Origin: Euborellia annulipes
Lineage: Eukaryota > Arthropoda > Insecta > Dermaptera > Anisolabididae
Length of the DNA: 64,000 nucleotides
Direction of reading: 5' to 3'
NCBI GenBank assembly: GCA_023213315.1
Contig: JAKCPI010005513.1
Span: forward strand, 18,479-82,478
The first letter of the stretch is position 1. Every line of letters starts with the position of its first letter. Made by a program: the position numbers and the translations under genes. Positions 46,191 to 57,149 of this stretch are shown one piece after another. The notes beneath the pieces are model-generated. The model searched no databases. It had not been told where the DNA came from and was given only the letters and a program-made list of their open reading frames with translations.

Positions 46191-47105
46191 CATTCGGCGT
46201 TTAATGGTTTTTCGAGACTCGCCCCTTAATATTATCATCTTATACTGGGTATTATTTGTGGAAACGGCAATACTCAGCGCCTGGTGCGCTTGCAACACTC
46301 ACAACCAACTCGACTTGCATTTATTTTAATCCAAGATCTGAACCCTCCAGAAGCCCTAAAATGTCCAATATTTTATTTAATTTTTTCTCTTTATCTTATG
46401 ACTACAACTTTTTTTATATCTGCCTACCAAAATCGTTTATAAAAATTTATTTTAACCCTTGTCATCTAAATTCCCCTCTTCGTAAATACATAGAAACCTA
46501 TATTTCTCATCTTACATGAATTTTAAACTTCAAATAAAACATCATATCCTGTCATTCATTCATTAATCAAGTAATTTTCATCTCAGTTCTTTTTAAAAAA
46601 ATTTATTTTTTATAGTAAGAAATTATCAAACATTCTCAGCTGAATTCATCAATTTTTTTTATCATTTCTAATTAATTCTTATTACGTTCTCTTATCATCA
46701 TCAAGATTAGCTTTAAAAATTTTTTTTTATTATACTTTTCGAACTTTGAAATTTAGTTGGATAAAAGATGTGGGCCTCATCTAGGAGTTCATATTTTTTA
46801 TTTATCTTCTAAGTTTACAATTAATGGTTTTCACTTAATTAATAATCAATAATTATAATACAGTGTTTAGGGTTATTCAAATATCTGTCAAATATCCTTT
46901 TTTGAAGCCGATGAGTTATCAGACTGTGATGCCAGCTGGTATTTAAATCCTTTCGTTAACGACTTTTATCCTGAAGATGGTCCATAATGTTGACATGTAT
47001 AATCTCCCCCCCCCCCTCTCTCCCTCCCCCATGGCAAAGTCACGGGTTGCGGGTGCGGATTCCAGGCAGCGGGTGAATAATTTTGACACCAAAGGGTATC
47101 AATAA
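46191..47105 (+). other. Formin intron, mostly unassigned
   Basis: A degraded TATCCTGAAGATGG motif at 46968 and a C/T-rich run at 47005-47030; otherwise nothing recognised. Confidence 0.4.
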
Positions 47106-47109
47106 TTTT

Positions 47110-47690
47110 GCCTGAACTGCCTAATATATCATGTAAGCTTTTGAACAAAATCGGCCAACGAGTTATAATACTTTACTGATTTCACTTTTTTCGATTTTCT
47201 CAAAATTCGCTCCAACAATTTTCATTAAAATTCAAAAATCAATTATTTTTTAGATGCTCTTTAAAATGTATATTCTCATTTTGCCAGTGAAATCTTTTGA
47301 AGACCACTTTACTCTTGTACTTCATAGGCAAGATAGGAGAAATGGGTGCCCTGGTAACAAAATATAAATGTTTTTCCATGTTTACATCTGAGCCCTCGGG
47401 GCTTGGAGTAGGGGTTAACGTGCTAACCTCGTATACCAAAGGTCGCGGGTTCGGACCCCAGGCAGTCCGATGATTTTATTTAAACCATTTGGATACCAAA
47501 AAGTACGTAGAATAGTAGTAAAGTCTTATATGGCCTGAGGTGCCGAAAAGACTGTGTGTATGTGTGTGTGAATGTGAAAAAAAAATTTACATCTTGAATT
47601 ATATAATATATCAGAGGACACATAATATTTCGACACAAAAAACCTGGTGTGACAAGCACATAACACAACTTTCTCTTACCAAAGGTTTAT
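47110..47690 (+). repeat. Repeat A copy interrupted by a SINE
   Basis: Left piece 47125-47389 (CTTTTGAACAAAATCGGCC to GTTTACATCT). Right piece 47586-47690 (TTTACATCTTGAATT, then AACCTGGTGTGACAAGCAC). The SINE C at 47390-47585 splits them. Confidence 0.85.
47390..47585 (+). repeat. tRNA-derived SINE, family C, full-length with 9-bp target duplication
   Basis: Flanked by TTTACATCT on both sides (47381-47389 and 47586-47594), which fixes the element at 196 bp. Order: GAGCCCTCGGGGCTTGGAG head, A box GGGGTTAACGTGCTAACC, B box GGTTCGGACCCC, GATTTTATTTAAACC, the 3' core TATGGCCTGAGGTGCCG, a TG-rich tail and a terminal A run. Pol III promoter boxes, A tail and duplication define a SINE. Confidence 0.92.
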
Positions 47691-47829
47691 TTTAAATTTT
47701 AACTCCTGTTTTTAGAGAATAGACTTGATAGGCCTATAGATTTTTCTATGATCATGAACCTATGAAACCTTTTCCAAAAAATATTTGAAACTTCTCCTTT
47801 CGCCCCTTATAAATAAAAAAATTGCTAGG

Positions 47830-48215
47830 TGAGTGAATAATTTAATTACTCCCTCTCCCTCTCTTTCTCTTCTTGTCTGAAATTCCACTACACGTGAATG
47901 AGCAAGAGAAAGAGAGAGAGAGAGAGAGAGATCTCCGTGTTGATCTCGCAAATGGCTTAAACTAAGAGAGAAGGAAAGAGAGGCGTGATGCACGCACCAT
48001 GACTTCATGACTTCCTTCCGGCATTCGTTGTGGCGCCCAGAGAAGGACAGATAGATAGAGAGGTTTAATCCTGTGTGTCCATTTAGTAAGCATTTAGGCA
48101 ATTCCAGGTTGAGTGAGTGACAGAGCCTCCGGAAATTGGTGCCATTACCTTTGGAACAAAAGCCAACCTTCTCTTTTAAATCTGGTAACACTTACTCTAC
48201 TTCTTTTTTTTCACA
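47830..48215 (+). other. Less AT-rich island with (AG)n in the formin intron
   Basis: CT-rich, then a run of about nine AG units (47910-47930), then mixed-composition DNA with ATGACTTCATGACTTCC and GCATTCGTTGTGGCGCCC. The long minus-strand ORF is mostly SLSLSL from the microsatellite. Possible regulatory sequence. Confidence 0.35.
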
Positions 48216-48354
48216 ATACAAAATGTTAGAGATGAAGCAACTAGTTCGCTGTCTTTAAAATAACTCGGTCGTTTGACTTGTTTTATAATTTTTCTTATCC
48301 ATATTAGTTTATTAAAGTTTTTGTGATTTGTATTATTATTATTATTATTAGGGG

Positions 48355-48590
48355 AGGATTTAATTATAGACCACATTTTGTATTAATTAGGCCTATATAT
48401 TTATTAAAAATATAAATACTGTATAACATTTCGACTGCGACTCGTAGATGTCAGTTAAGTCAAAGAAAGTCCACAGTACTTAAAAACGACTGCAAAATAA
48501 ATAGTCGAAACGTTGTAGTCTATATTTTTACTTTTTAATAAATAATTAATGCAAAATATGGTAATAATTAAAAACTCCCTTAATAACAAT
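48355..48590. repeat. Palindromic element, same family as 7440-7640
   Basis: GGATTTAATTATAGACCAC and the complement of GTGG-type blocks near 48560, with CATTTCGACTGCG (48427) and ATAGTCGAAACGTTGTAG (48500) around the centre. Confidence 0.65.
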
Positions 48591-48711
48591 ATCAGTTTTT
48601 TTTATTATTAACCAGGGCCCTATTTCCTAAAGGCTGACAATTCGACAATTGTCAAAAATTGACATTCATTGGAAAGCATTTTGTGAAGGCTAGTAAATAA
48701 TTCAGTATTAA

Positions 48712-49005
48712 GGTGGGTTGGGGTGCTATTTGGGCTCCGGGCAAATTTTGAGCGACCTGAAATTTTTTTAAATTAAAGCTTTTAAAATATCTACACTTTA
48801 GAGCCTTTTTTGATTTTCGAAAAAAAAATTTTTTTTTAGATTCGCTAAAAAAAGATATTTTAAAAAGGAGCCTATGTTGTGATAGATTAAATTAGTAATC
48901 ATTGTGTAAAAAATAATTAATTTTTTCCCTATTTTGCTGAAAAGTCTAGATGAATGCAATTTGTCCTTGTTTTGGGGAAATAACGCCATTTGGCTAGAGG
49001 AATGG
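48712..49005 (+). repeat. Repeat G copy
   Basis: AAGGTGGGTTGGGGTGC, CCTTTTTTGATTTTCG, TTAAATTAGTAATCATTGTG, AAATAACGCCATTTGG: the same order as 45845-46190. Confidence 0.65.
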
Positions 49006-49497
49006 GTCAAAAGTTTAGGAGATTAAACAATTTTTATTACTATTTGGTTATTAATTGTTTGCAGAGTACCGAACCCATTATAACTCTTCAAAAGTTGCCG
49101 ACTTGAGCTTAATTAAATACTCCACCCTCAATTAAGAAGAGAAAAAAAAATTAAGATTTTTTTAATTATATTAACCTTGAACTTGATTAATAGATGCTTT
49201 AACCTTCCCTTAAATTTTTTTTTTGATCAATTTGTTAGAAGATGGAAATGGAAAAAAATATATTAAAATGTCCTTCTTCCTCATCAATAAATGTTTTTGA
49301 AAAGATCAAATTACTAATCTATTAAGTATTGATCCATTTTTGTCTTTATGTTGCAATAGGGAGTTGCTTGCAGTTCAAAATTATGTGAGATGAGAAAAGC
49401 AATCAAGTGTTATCTATATCAGAGTAAAGCCGCCGATGCGTTTATTTCGATTCCTTTTCACTCGTTTAATTTTGTTTTTGAACATTCATTTATAATT

Positions 49498-49624
49498 TTT
49501 ACTTTCTCTTACCTATATATGTTAATATAGAGAGAAAGTGGGATTCATGTCAAAAATCGATGTCGAGACTTTCAAAATATGTCAAGAATGAAAAGTGCTA
49601 GGAAGTTTAAATTTTATATTTAAG
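49498..49624 (+). repeat. Repeat A copy, left end
   Basis: Left hairpin TACTTTCTCTTACC...GAGAGAAAGTG, then CATGTCAAAAATCGATG and TTAAGTTAGG, where a SINE C takes over. Confidence 0.75.
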
Positions 49625-49742
49625 TTAGGCATTTGGATACCAAATGGCTTAAATAAAATCATCGGACTGCCTGGGGCCCGAACCTGCGACTTTTGGATAC
49701 GGGTTAGCACGCTAACCCATACACCAAGCGCGGGGCATTTTT
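49625..49742 (-). repeat. SINE family C, head part
   Basis: TTTGGATACCAAATGGC, ATCATCGGACTGCCTGGGG, inverted B box, then GTTAGCACGCTAACCC (A-box region). It sits directly in repeat A. Confidence 0.75.
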
Positions 49743-50035
49743 TCTCTTCTTTGTCATTACTGGAAATAATTTTTATTATTAGCCTTTTGTCAGATTAAAA
49801 TAATACAAATTTAGCTAGTCTCTAAGGAGATATGGCTGTTTGGTTTTAAGTTAAGCAGTCACTGAGACGGATGCACTTCTAAAGAGAAAAATATTGCTAA
49901 TAAAAAATATTTATGAGATTCACTCACTCAGGACCTTAGTTGTATAAGGAAAGGTGAAATCAGGCCTTTTCAGTCCATTAAAAAAAAAAAAAAAATACAA
50001 AAATCAATGAAGACAGTGGCTGTTTTTCTATAGAC

Positions 50036-50248
50036 AGGAAAAGGTGCAGCCAAAAATAAATTTTCACTTAATGGACCAACTCGCCAGAACGTATGATACA
50101 TAAATTTACATGTATTGACCTAACGATCAACTCCGGGACTTTAACAATTTTGAAGACCTGAAGATGGGTAAATAAAAGTCACCCGAAACGTCTCGTTGAA
50201 TTTTATTAAATCGGAGGCTTTTATTTTTGGCTGCACCTGCTCCTTCTG
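50036..50248. repeat. Palindromic element with well-formed hammerhead-like motif
   Basis: Outer arms AAAGGTGCAGCCAAAAATAAA (50040) and TTTATTTTTGGCTGCACCT (50220). Near the right arm is CCTGAAGATGGGT...ACCCGAAACGTC, where GGGT pairs with ACCC between CTGAAGA and GAAA. Confidence 0.7.
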
Positions 50249-50277
50249 TCAAAAATATATATTAAAGTATATTTATT

Positions 50278-50345
50278 CTCACTCAGGGGATTCTCCTTTT
50301 GTGAGTGCGTGGATGACAAATTAGAGTTTCACGAGCCTTCCTTTC
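50278..50345 (+). repeat. 5S-rRNA-like SINE fragment, diverged
   Basis: TCACTCAGGGGATTCTCC then GTGAGTGCGTGGATGACAA, parallel to the copies at 18014 and 57630. Confidence 0.4.
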
Positions 50346-50790
50346 CTTTAATGACAGTGGAGGAGGTATAGGTAGTCTATATTAGCCTATATTACCCAGA
50401 AAAAATACAATCCGCTCTTTAAATACTTGACAATAAAGTGTCCTGATGAAGAGACAACGTCGCCGACAGAGGAAGGGCAGGGGTGTATAAACCACCCGGA
50501 CCTCTCAAGGAATCAACCTTAAATTTCTATAAGCCAAAGGATTCACAGTGGTACTAGTTTAAACATTGTTAAATTATCTTAATTTAAATTTCTAATAAAA
50601 AAAATTTAAAATTATTTTCATTAAATTTTTCCTCTCTGAGTTCTCTGGTCCTTTAAAATACATATCTAAATGGACTCAAAAAATCAAATATTTAAAAGAT
50701 CCCTTAAAAAAAAAATTCATAAAAACAAATATTTAAAAAATATAATAATTTAAACTTTTGAATGGTGAAGTAGTTGCTGTATAATTGATA

Positions 50791-51018
50791 AATGTGAGCA
50801 GGATGGTAGCCAGGAGTCAAATTTGACAAAAAAATTAAAAATTAATCATTATCTAATTTTTATTTCAATCGCCGACGTTTCGGACGCAAATTGCGTCTGA
50901 GAGGACGAAATTTGCGTCTTAAACATCGGCGATTGAAATAAAAATTAGATAATGATTAATTTTTAATTTTTTTTTGTCAAATTTGACTCCTGGCTACCAT
51001 CCTGCTCACATTTATTTA
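50791..51018. repeat. Near-perfect palindrome
   Basis: Arms of about 100 bases (50791-50888 and 50917-51018) with TGTGAGCAGGATGGTAGCC at the outer ends and AATCGCCGACGTTTCGG / ATCGGCGATT near the centre. The loop holds GACGCAAATTGCGTC. Confidence 0.85.
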
Positions 51019-51094
51019 AACTTTATTTTTTGAAGTGAGACCTGTATTATTAATATTCAAGGTACAACTCTGGAGCTCGGTGAGTCTCTCGGCG

Positions 51095-51135
51095 GCCCTG
51101 TGAAGGGTGTTAGACTCTAACACCCTTCACAGGGC
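51095..51135. repeat. Perfect 19-bp hairpin
   Basis: GCCCTGTGAAGGGTGTTAG, a 3-base loop ACT, and the exact complement. No mismatches. It is followed by a weaker hairpin (CATTAAACT...AGTTTAATG) to 51182. Confidence 0.95.
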
Positions 51136-51199
51136 ATTAAACTGAATTATGCATTAAACTCTAACACTGTTAGTTTAATGTATCCTTCGCCATTTTTTT

Positions 51200-51990
51200 T
51201 CTTATCTTGCACTCGCTCGGCTTTGCTTAATTTACGATCGTGGGAAAATCAGAAAATTAATGATTTATTAAACATGCAGACTTTTATTTATTATTTTATT
51301 TGAACGGATATCTAGGTTATATGAATGAAAAAGAAAGAGAGAAAGAGAAGAGAGAGACAACTGGCTGGTGTGCGTCATTGGCGCAAGTAAATATTTGTAT
51401 TAACGATCCAATATGGATGGAATAATTATTTTGAATATGTACTATAGGGGCTATGTACTACGGGGATTATTTTTGAACAAATAATTGTTATTAATGTCGG
51501 AATTATTAAATGATATTTGCATTGAGATGCGGATTCTTTAATCTGACATTACTAGAAGTAAATAAATAAATTTAAACGCTTTTATTTAACTTGCTTTGTA
51601 TGTCTGTCTCTGGACGATTCTCTGTGCAAAAATTTTGAAATTTTTTATATTCATATTTAGTTAAAAATTAGAATCGAAATGAAAATTTTACTAATCCTAA
51701 GGTCAAATTAATTATATAATATTGTTCCGTTCTTCAAATAAGATAAATCTTTCACTTTTGATTAATGGATCCATCGATTGTTTTAATTTTTTTTTTTTTT
51801 TTATTAAATTCGATTATTTTTAGATGTTTTTCAAATAGTTAAAATTTCTTTCATATCTCATTTTAATAGATAAAAGGGATTAATTTTTTTTTTTTTTCAA
51901 TAAAGATCTTTAAGAGTCCTGATATGCATATTTAACTATATATTTTTTTGTTCCTCTGGTTGAATTAAATTTTTGCATAACCTCATTATT
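51200..51990 (+). other. Formin intron, no feature seen
   Basis: A GA-rich tract at 51328-51358; otherwise AT-rich with T runs. Nothing recognised. Confidence 0.4.
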
Positions 51991-51993
51991 CAC

Positions 51994-52216
51994 ACTTTTT
52001 CCCACTCACTCTCACATTCACACACACATACACAAAGTCTTTTCGGCAACTTAGGCCATTTAAGACTTAAACGATACTTATAATTTATTAAAATATATTG
52101 GGGTCCAGGCATTCTTATTTAATTCGGATACCAAGTCATCGGACTGCCTGGGATCCCAACCCCCGAACCTTGGTATACAAGAAGGCGAGCTACCAACTAC
52201 GCCAAGCCCGGGGGCA
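51994..52216 (-). repeat. SINE family C, near full-length
   Basis: Minus strand: GGCTTGGCGTAGTTGG head, B box near 52165, TTGGTATCCGAATT, GCCTGGACCCC, core AAATGGCCTAAGTTGCCG, tail GTGTGAATGTGAGAGTG. Confidence 0.85.
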
Positions 52217-52723
52217 ACCTCATTATTAAAAAAAAAAATTTCAAGAAAAATTTCCAATAAATTGAAATGCTCAGACAGTTTGGAACTATTGGAAATTAAT
52301 CTTGAAACAAATCTTCCTTTGAGAGTTGAGGTCTTTCAACAATAGGGAGGCCTAAAGATGCGAATATAACAAATTAATTTTGTATTTGTAAATATTTGAA
52401 ACGTATTTCACCAATTAATGTTTCATCTTCACAAGTGATACAAATTTTACACCAAATAAGTATGAAGTGTTTATACCTACTAACAAATAATAGGTTTTAT
52501 TTATATAATTAGTTCGCCCGCCGCGAAAGCGTGGAGGTCCTAGTTCGACTCCAGGGAGCGCAATTTTTGCCCAGTCAAATACAAACTCATTTCGCAAATT
52601 TGCTATCATAAAACGATATATTGACTGACTTATTTACAGTCTATTTGACTGTTGATTGAAAAAAAATTACATCTTTTTTTTAAACAAAGCTTTATCTAGT
52701 TATTAATAGGTCTGTCTGTTGCC

Positions 52724-52832
52724 CTCGGGCTTGGCGTAGTTGATAGCGCGCCTGCCTTGTATACTAAGGGTCAAGGGTTCGGGTCCCAGGCAGTGAGATG
52801 ATTTTATTTAAGCCATTTGGATACCAAATGGT
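52724..52832 (+). repeat. SINE family C, head
   Basis: GGCTTGGCGTAGTTGATAGC (A-box region), AAGGGTTCGGGTCCCAGGC (B box), GATTTTATTTAAGCC and the CCATTTGG hairpin, then lost. Confidence 0.8.
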
Positions 52833-53180
52833 ATAATTAATATTTACTAATTCAAATATGCGAAAAAGATAGCTACCTCCGGGAGTTGTACCATCTGCTA
52901 ATTTGTACTCGGCATGCCTTACCACTAGGCCACAGTACCGCACTCGGCTATTTGAATTCAATAGATTGCTAATTTATTTACAGTTTGTGGAGCTTTACAG
53001 GGAAATATTTACAGTGTCCCTAATACCTTTGAAAGGTCTGGTATAAGAGTGTTGTGCTGTGGTCTGGTGGTAGGGCTTGTCGTGCAAAATTGGCAGATCC
53101 GCTGTTAGACTCCCGACGCCACCTATCTTTTTCGGCTGATAAATATTAATAATATGAATGAATTTTCTTCACGAATTCGT
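52833..53180 (+). repeat. Possible further tRNA-like SINE fragments
   Basis: An inverted block CCGGGAGTTGTACCATCTGC...GGCATGCCTTACC (52876-52930) and CTGTGGTCTGGTGGTAGGGC (53060) look like halves of a tRNA-derived unit. A related string (GGAGTTGAACCATG) lies at 31149. Weak. Confidence 0.35.
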
Positions 53181-53186
53181 ATCGGA

Positions 53187-53590
53187 TGTTTTTTAATAAG
53201 GATCCGATATTTTACAGGGCGATTCTTCAGGTATTACCAAGAAAAAATGTTTAAATAAACATGGGACTGCAAGGCTTTCTTTTTCGAGATACAGGGTGTA
53301 AAAAATATTTATTTTAACAACAGTTTGATATATTTATTTTTGTTTTTTTTCTAAATAACCTAAATAATTTTTGAAAGAATATCGATATGTAGACAAAACT
53401 TGGTAGGACCTACTTAATGTTTTTTTAAGATGACAAATTCAAATTTACTCTTAGTTTTTCTCTTACATACCTGGTGTATGTCTTTTTCTCTTTGGCAGCC
53501 TTGCAGACCCATGCTTATATGAACTTTTCATCTTCAAAAACCCTGAGGAATCGTCCTGTAAAATATTGGACACTTATTAAAAAAAACAGC
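53187..53590. repeat. Palindromic element
   Basis: Arms 53187-53300 and 53465-53590 are inverted copies: GATATTTTACAGGGCGATTC / GAATCGTCCTGTAAAATAT, and CATGGGACTGCAAGGC / GCCTTGCAGACCCATG. Confidence 0.75.
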
Positions 53591-54400
53591 CGGTATTTAA
53601 ATTGAGTTGCAACATCAAAAAATTTAAAAAATATTTATTTATTTAAATAATACTATTTTTTTTCTCTTAACCTGCCCTAATTTTCAACCACATTAATGAA
53701 CCCATTTAACCCCTTGCTTATTACTTTGTATAAACAAGAAACCATTTTTGAAAAAATGTCCATCTTATCAGTTCTTTCTTTTTTCTAACCAAAGGTTGCT
53801 TGTTTACATTTGTAATGACAGCGAAGAGGGGGAAGAAAGATAAAAAAAAAAACACTTGGACTTTGTTCACTCTTTCTTGTCCAATCCAATCCTCGGTTCA
53901 TTATCTCATTAGAAATTTTTAGGGATGTAAAGGAAAATTCTTTACAAATAAATATAATTTTTAGCATTCTAATTGACTTTTGAATAGTGCTTATATTTTT
54001 CCAGGCAATTTTAAAATCTTTAATTTGTCGGACGAAAATGAGTTCAAATTTAATTAATTGGTAGGCTTTATTTTCTGACGTCAGTGAACTGGATGATAAA
54101 TAAGATCAATAAGATCGGAGTAGATAGATACTCGTAATTTATGCATTTGGGGAGGGAAAAGGAAGTCCATTTTTGTTATTTGTGGTTTGTCTGGTGGCAA
54201 CACCGGAGTACTTTTATATGCTAGTTTAATTCTTTTTAAAAACATGATAGGTCCAATAATATTCACACTTTAAGAAACACCGTACAATCGAATAACATAA
54301 TGTAAACAAATTAAAAAAAAAAAAGTTCTTGTGAAAAATTCCAAAATTGGACTTATCATGTTTTTCCCTTGTACTCTTGATTTTATTTATCTCCTTTTAA
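53591..54400 (+). other. Formin intron, no feature seen
   Basis: AT-rich; no exon or repeat recognised. Confidence 0.4.
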
Positions 54401-54404
54401 CAAG

Positions 54405-54705
54405 ATCCAGGGGGCGTATTTAAGGGGGGGGCCGAGGGGGCCCGGGTCCCCCCGAAATTTCCCAAACACATACATATATAGGGATATACAGACATCAGCG
54501 CAACTAATTTTTCCGCAGGATGGACAACTTTGGTTTCGCAATAGAAAAAATGTTCCGCAAAAAATTTCGTGTGAAAAAAAATATAGTTTCTTAAAAAAAA
54601 AAATTTTCCGCAGAAAAATTTTTGAGTTCGGGCCCCCAATAATCTGGTGTGATTCGTCGCACGGCACACTATTTTTTCTTAATTTCGTTAATTTAAAGGC
54701 GCATT
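54405..54705. repeat. G/C-run element and repeat A hairpin fragment
   Basis: 54405-54460 has G and C runs of the MITE-end type, then TTTTTCCGCAG repeated with inverted spacing (54510-54620). 54643-54705 is a diverged repeat A hairpin end (ATCTGGTGTGATTCGTCGC). Confidence 0.5.
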
Positions 54706-55705
54706 CTGTACTTGTTATTCAGAATATAAATAAAAATCAATAATTAATTATCCCCTTTACCCTCCCTTGTATCCGCCCTTGAGACACAGCAGCTTTTAAA
54801 TTTTTTGACTTATTCTTCTGTCAAATTCAAAATTTTGATAGCTATTGCTAGGGAGTTTTTATATTATTATTTACAGTATAATGATTTTCTCTTAAGATGA
54901 AGCAAAGAGTAGAATTTATCCAAAACCGTTTGATGCTGATATTACAATAATATTTATTGTTGTCATATTTTTTTCATTTTTTTATATAACCCCATCTAGA
55001 AAGAAAAAGTTTTGTTAATTGCATTTGCATACTACAATTTCTAACGAGAGTCCCTGGGCAAATTCGCAAGTGTGCCTACGGTAATGGATAACGCGCATCT
55101 GCATCCATATGGCTTTCTAAGATAATCGCTATTTATTTATTTTTATGAAAGAATTGCATCTAATAGTCCTCTCTGTCTGCGTCTAAGCTGCAAAATTCTT
55201 TACATGGGCTATTTCATCATGACACTTACTTTTCATTTCTTAATCTACAGGTAAATCTAAAAAAAAAATATGTAAAGTTTTAACTCGCCTGATAATCTTC
55301 TTTTAAAAAAACATTATTGATAAACGATTCCCTTGCGAAATAACAGAATAATTGCAAATTGGATGTAAATTTGATTGAAACATTTTTCTCAAATGATTAA
55401 TGAGAAGTATAAACAAAAAATATAATGTAAACAAACAAGAAAATAGAAAGTTAACTCATTTATATTCAGAGAAGCCTGAGCCCCTGGGCCTAGTACAGAG
55501 ATAGAGAACTCGCTAGAGGTCAGATGTTCGTTTCCATCCTGATCATGAACGATGAAATTTTTCTCAATTAATTTTGTTATAAATTAATTCAAATTCTTCT
55601 AAAAATCTATGAATTTCAAAATTATTGATTTTGTATTCTTCTTTTACAGCTCCCTGAGCCTATTTAGTGTTTTACTTTCTCTAATTATATATTTATTTAT
55701 TAATT
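54706..55705 (+). other. Formin intron; mixed-composition patch at 55015-55140
   Basis: 55015-55140 is less repetitive, with ATTTGCAT and GTAATGGATAACG; a regulatory role is conceivable but unsupported. A tRNA-like fragment lies at 55460-55560 (AGAACTCGCTAGAGGTC, ATGTTCGTTTCCATC). Confidence 0.35.
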
Positions 55706-55707
55706 AT

Positions 55708-55812
55708 TACGATGGCTACCGAGAGACGTTCTCCACTCTTGTTTTTCGGGGTCACCCATCCGAAATTCAGCCGTGCTTCAATATTGCTTAACAACAATGC
55801 AATGAGCATGGT
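55708..55812 (-). repeat. 5S-rRNA-derived SINE
   Basis: Minus strand has GTTAAGCAATATTGAAGC, GCACGGCTGAATTTCG and GGATGGGTGACCCC. The order and spacing resemble the A box and box C of the 5S rRNA internal promoter. A second copy lies 170 bases away. Confidence 0.6.
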
Positions 55813-55861
55813 GACTGTTACTCTTCTCTTTCCAGTCTCTCTACCAATTATTATTTTTAAT

Positions 55862-55932
55862 AAAAAATCCGGTGTGACTGGTCGCTAGGCACAAATCTTT
55901 CTCCTTCGGTAATTGGCTATTAGGGTTTATAG

Positions 55933-55966
<34 letters not shown>

Positions 55967-56350
55967 ATGAAATAATAAGTACCGATGGCTACAGCGGAAC
56001 GTTCCACTCCCGTCGGGGTCACCAACCCGAGGTTTTGCCGCGCTTGGCATTGCTTAACCTCAACGATTAGAATTCAAGATGTAAATATAGAAAATATTTA
56101 TATTTTAATACCATGGCAACTATTACTCTTATTTTTCCTATGAGTTACAAGAGTAAAGTGGACTTCAAACATTTTTAAGGGCAAAACGAGAATATACATT
56201 TTAAAAAGCATCTAAAATTAAAAATTAATTGAATTTATAATTTTGCGAACTCCTCTCATTGAACTCAGGGGGTCCTCAAAACGTATATTTCCATCAAAAT
56301 CTAGTCATCAAATTTTTAAGATGAATGCAATACTTTCTCAAAATCTTCGC
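55862..56350 (-). repeat. Repeat A copy with nested (TA)n and 5S-like SINE
   Basis: Hairpin end ATCCGGTGTGACTGGTCGC at 55866. It is interrupted by (TA)n at 55930-55963 and a 5S-like SINE at 55979-56072, then resumes with ATTCAAGATGTAAATATAG and CCATGGCAACTATTACTC and runs to ATCAAAATCTAGTCATC. Confidence 0.75.
55979..56072 (-). repeat. 5S-rRNA-derived SINE nested in repeat A
   Basis: Minus strand: GGTTAAGCAATGCCAAGCGC, CCTCGGGTTGGTGACCCCG, GGAACGTTCCGCTGTAGCC. Closely parallel to the copy at 55708. Confidence 0.6.
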
Positions 56351-56445
56351 GCTTATGTTAATTTTTCAAACTTATAACCTAGTGTTTTTAATTTTTTAAT
56401 AATCATACATAAACTTAACTATTAGTAGTATAAGCTCATTATACA

Positions 56446-56694
56446 CATGGGCGTAGCAGACTTCTTGTTAGGGGGGCCAATCCCTCGTTAGGGCGAGAGG
56501 GGGGTTTGCAATTAATATATACATAGATTATTAATCATTTATTTAAATAAAAAAAAAAATAAATTAATGTAGTGGATTGGGGTGTTAAAAAAAAATTCCC
56601 AATGGGAAAAATATATATTTGCTTGTTTTTTTTAATTTTTAGGACCAGCCAGGGGGGGGCAACGCCCCCCTGCCTCCCCCTGGCTACGCTCATG
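56446..56694. mobile_element. hAT-like MITE with 8-bp target duplication
   Basis: A 249-bp element with inverted ends CATGGGCGTAGC / GCTACGCTCATG and the exact duplication ATTATACA (56438-56445 and 56695-56702). C/G-rich subterminal runs, no transposase. Confidence 0.9.
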
Positions 56695-56731
56695 ATTATA
56701 CATATCAATAATAAAAACTTGGTGTCTATAA

Positions 56732-57065
56732 AGGCGGCTACACACGTAACCGCAAACTTGACAAGCATGCATGTGCAATCTTTTTGTACAAGCATTCACA
56801 AATTTTCTTCGACACCACACGCCACAAGCATGCTTGTGCAAGCAAGAGCGAATGCTGAAAATTATCCTAAAACAAAAGGTTCAAGACGACTATAAATGGC
56901 GAGTTTTGCTTGCGCAAATGCTTGTGGATGATTAAAATTTAATCGAGCATCAAGCCGCTTGCACAATTCAAATGCTTGAGCAAAATTCTTCTTCAGTTTG
57001 CTTATACAAAAAGATTGCACAAAATACATGCTTGTCAAGTTTGCAGTTACGTGTGTAGCTGCAGT
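56732..57065. mobile_element. Long palindromic MITE just upstream of the second formin exon
   Basis: Ends GGCGGCTACACACGTAACCG and, reversed, GCAGCTACACACGTAACTGC. Long imperfect arms follow, with repeated CAAGCATGC / GCTTGTGCAAGC. It ends about 85 bases before the exon acceptor. No coding capacity. Confidence 0.8.
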
Positions 57066-57149
57066 AAACCCAGGGAGTGTTTCTATAATATGTAATACTC
57101 TTAATATAAATGGAATATTATTATTTATTTATTTGAAATTATTTTTTAG

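Noticed and set aside
46114..46519. ORFs of 71 and 87 codons with hydrophobic stretches
   Set aside because: They overlap repeat G and continue into AT-rich intron, with no conserved motif or splice support.
47760..48191. 143-codon minus-strand ORF with SLSLSL
   Set aside because: Most of it is the (AG)n microsatellite, and no recognisable protein motif is present.
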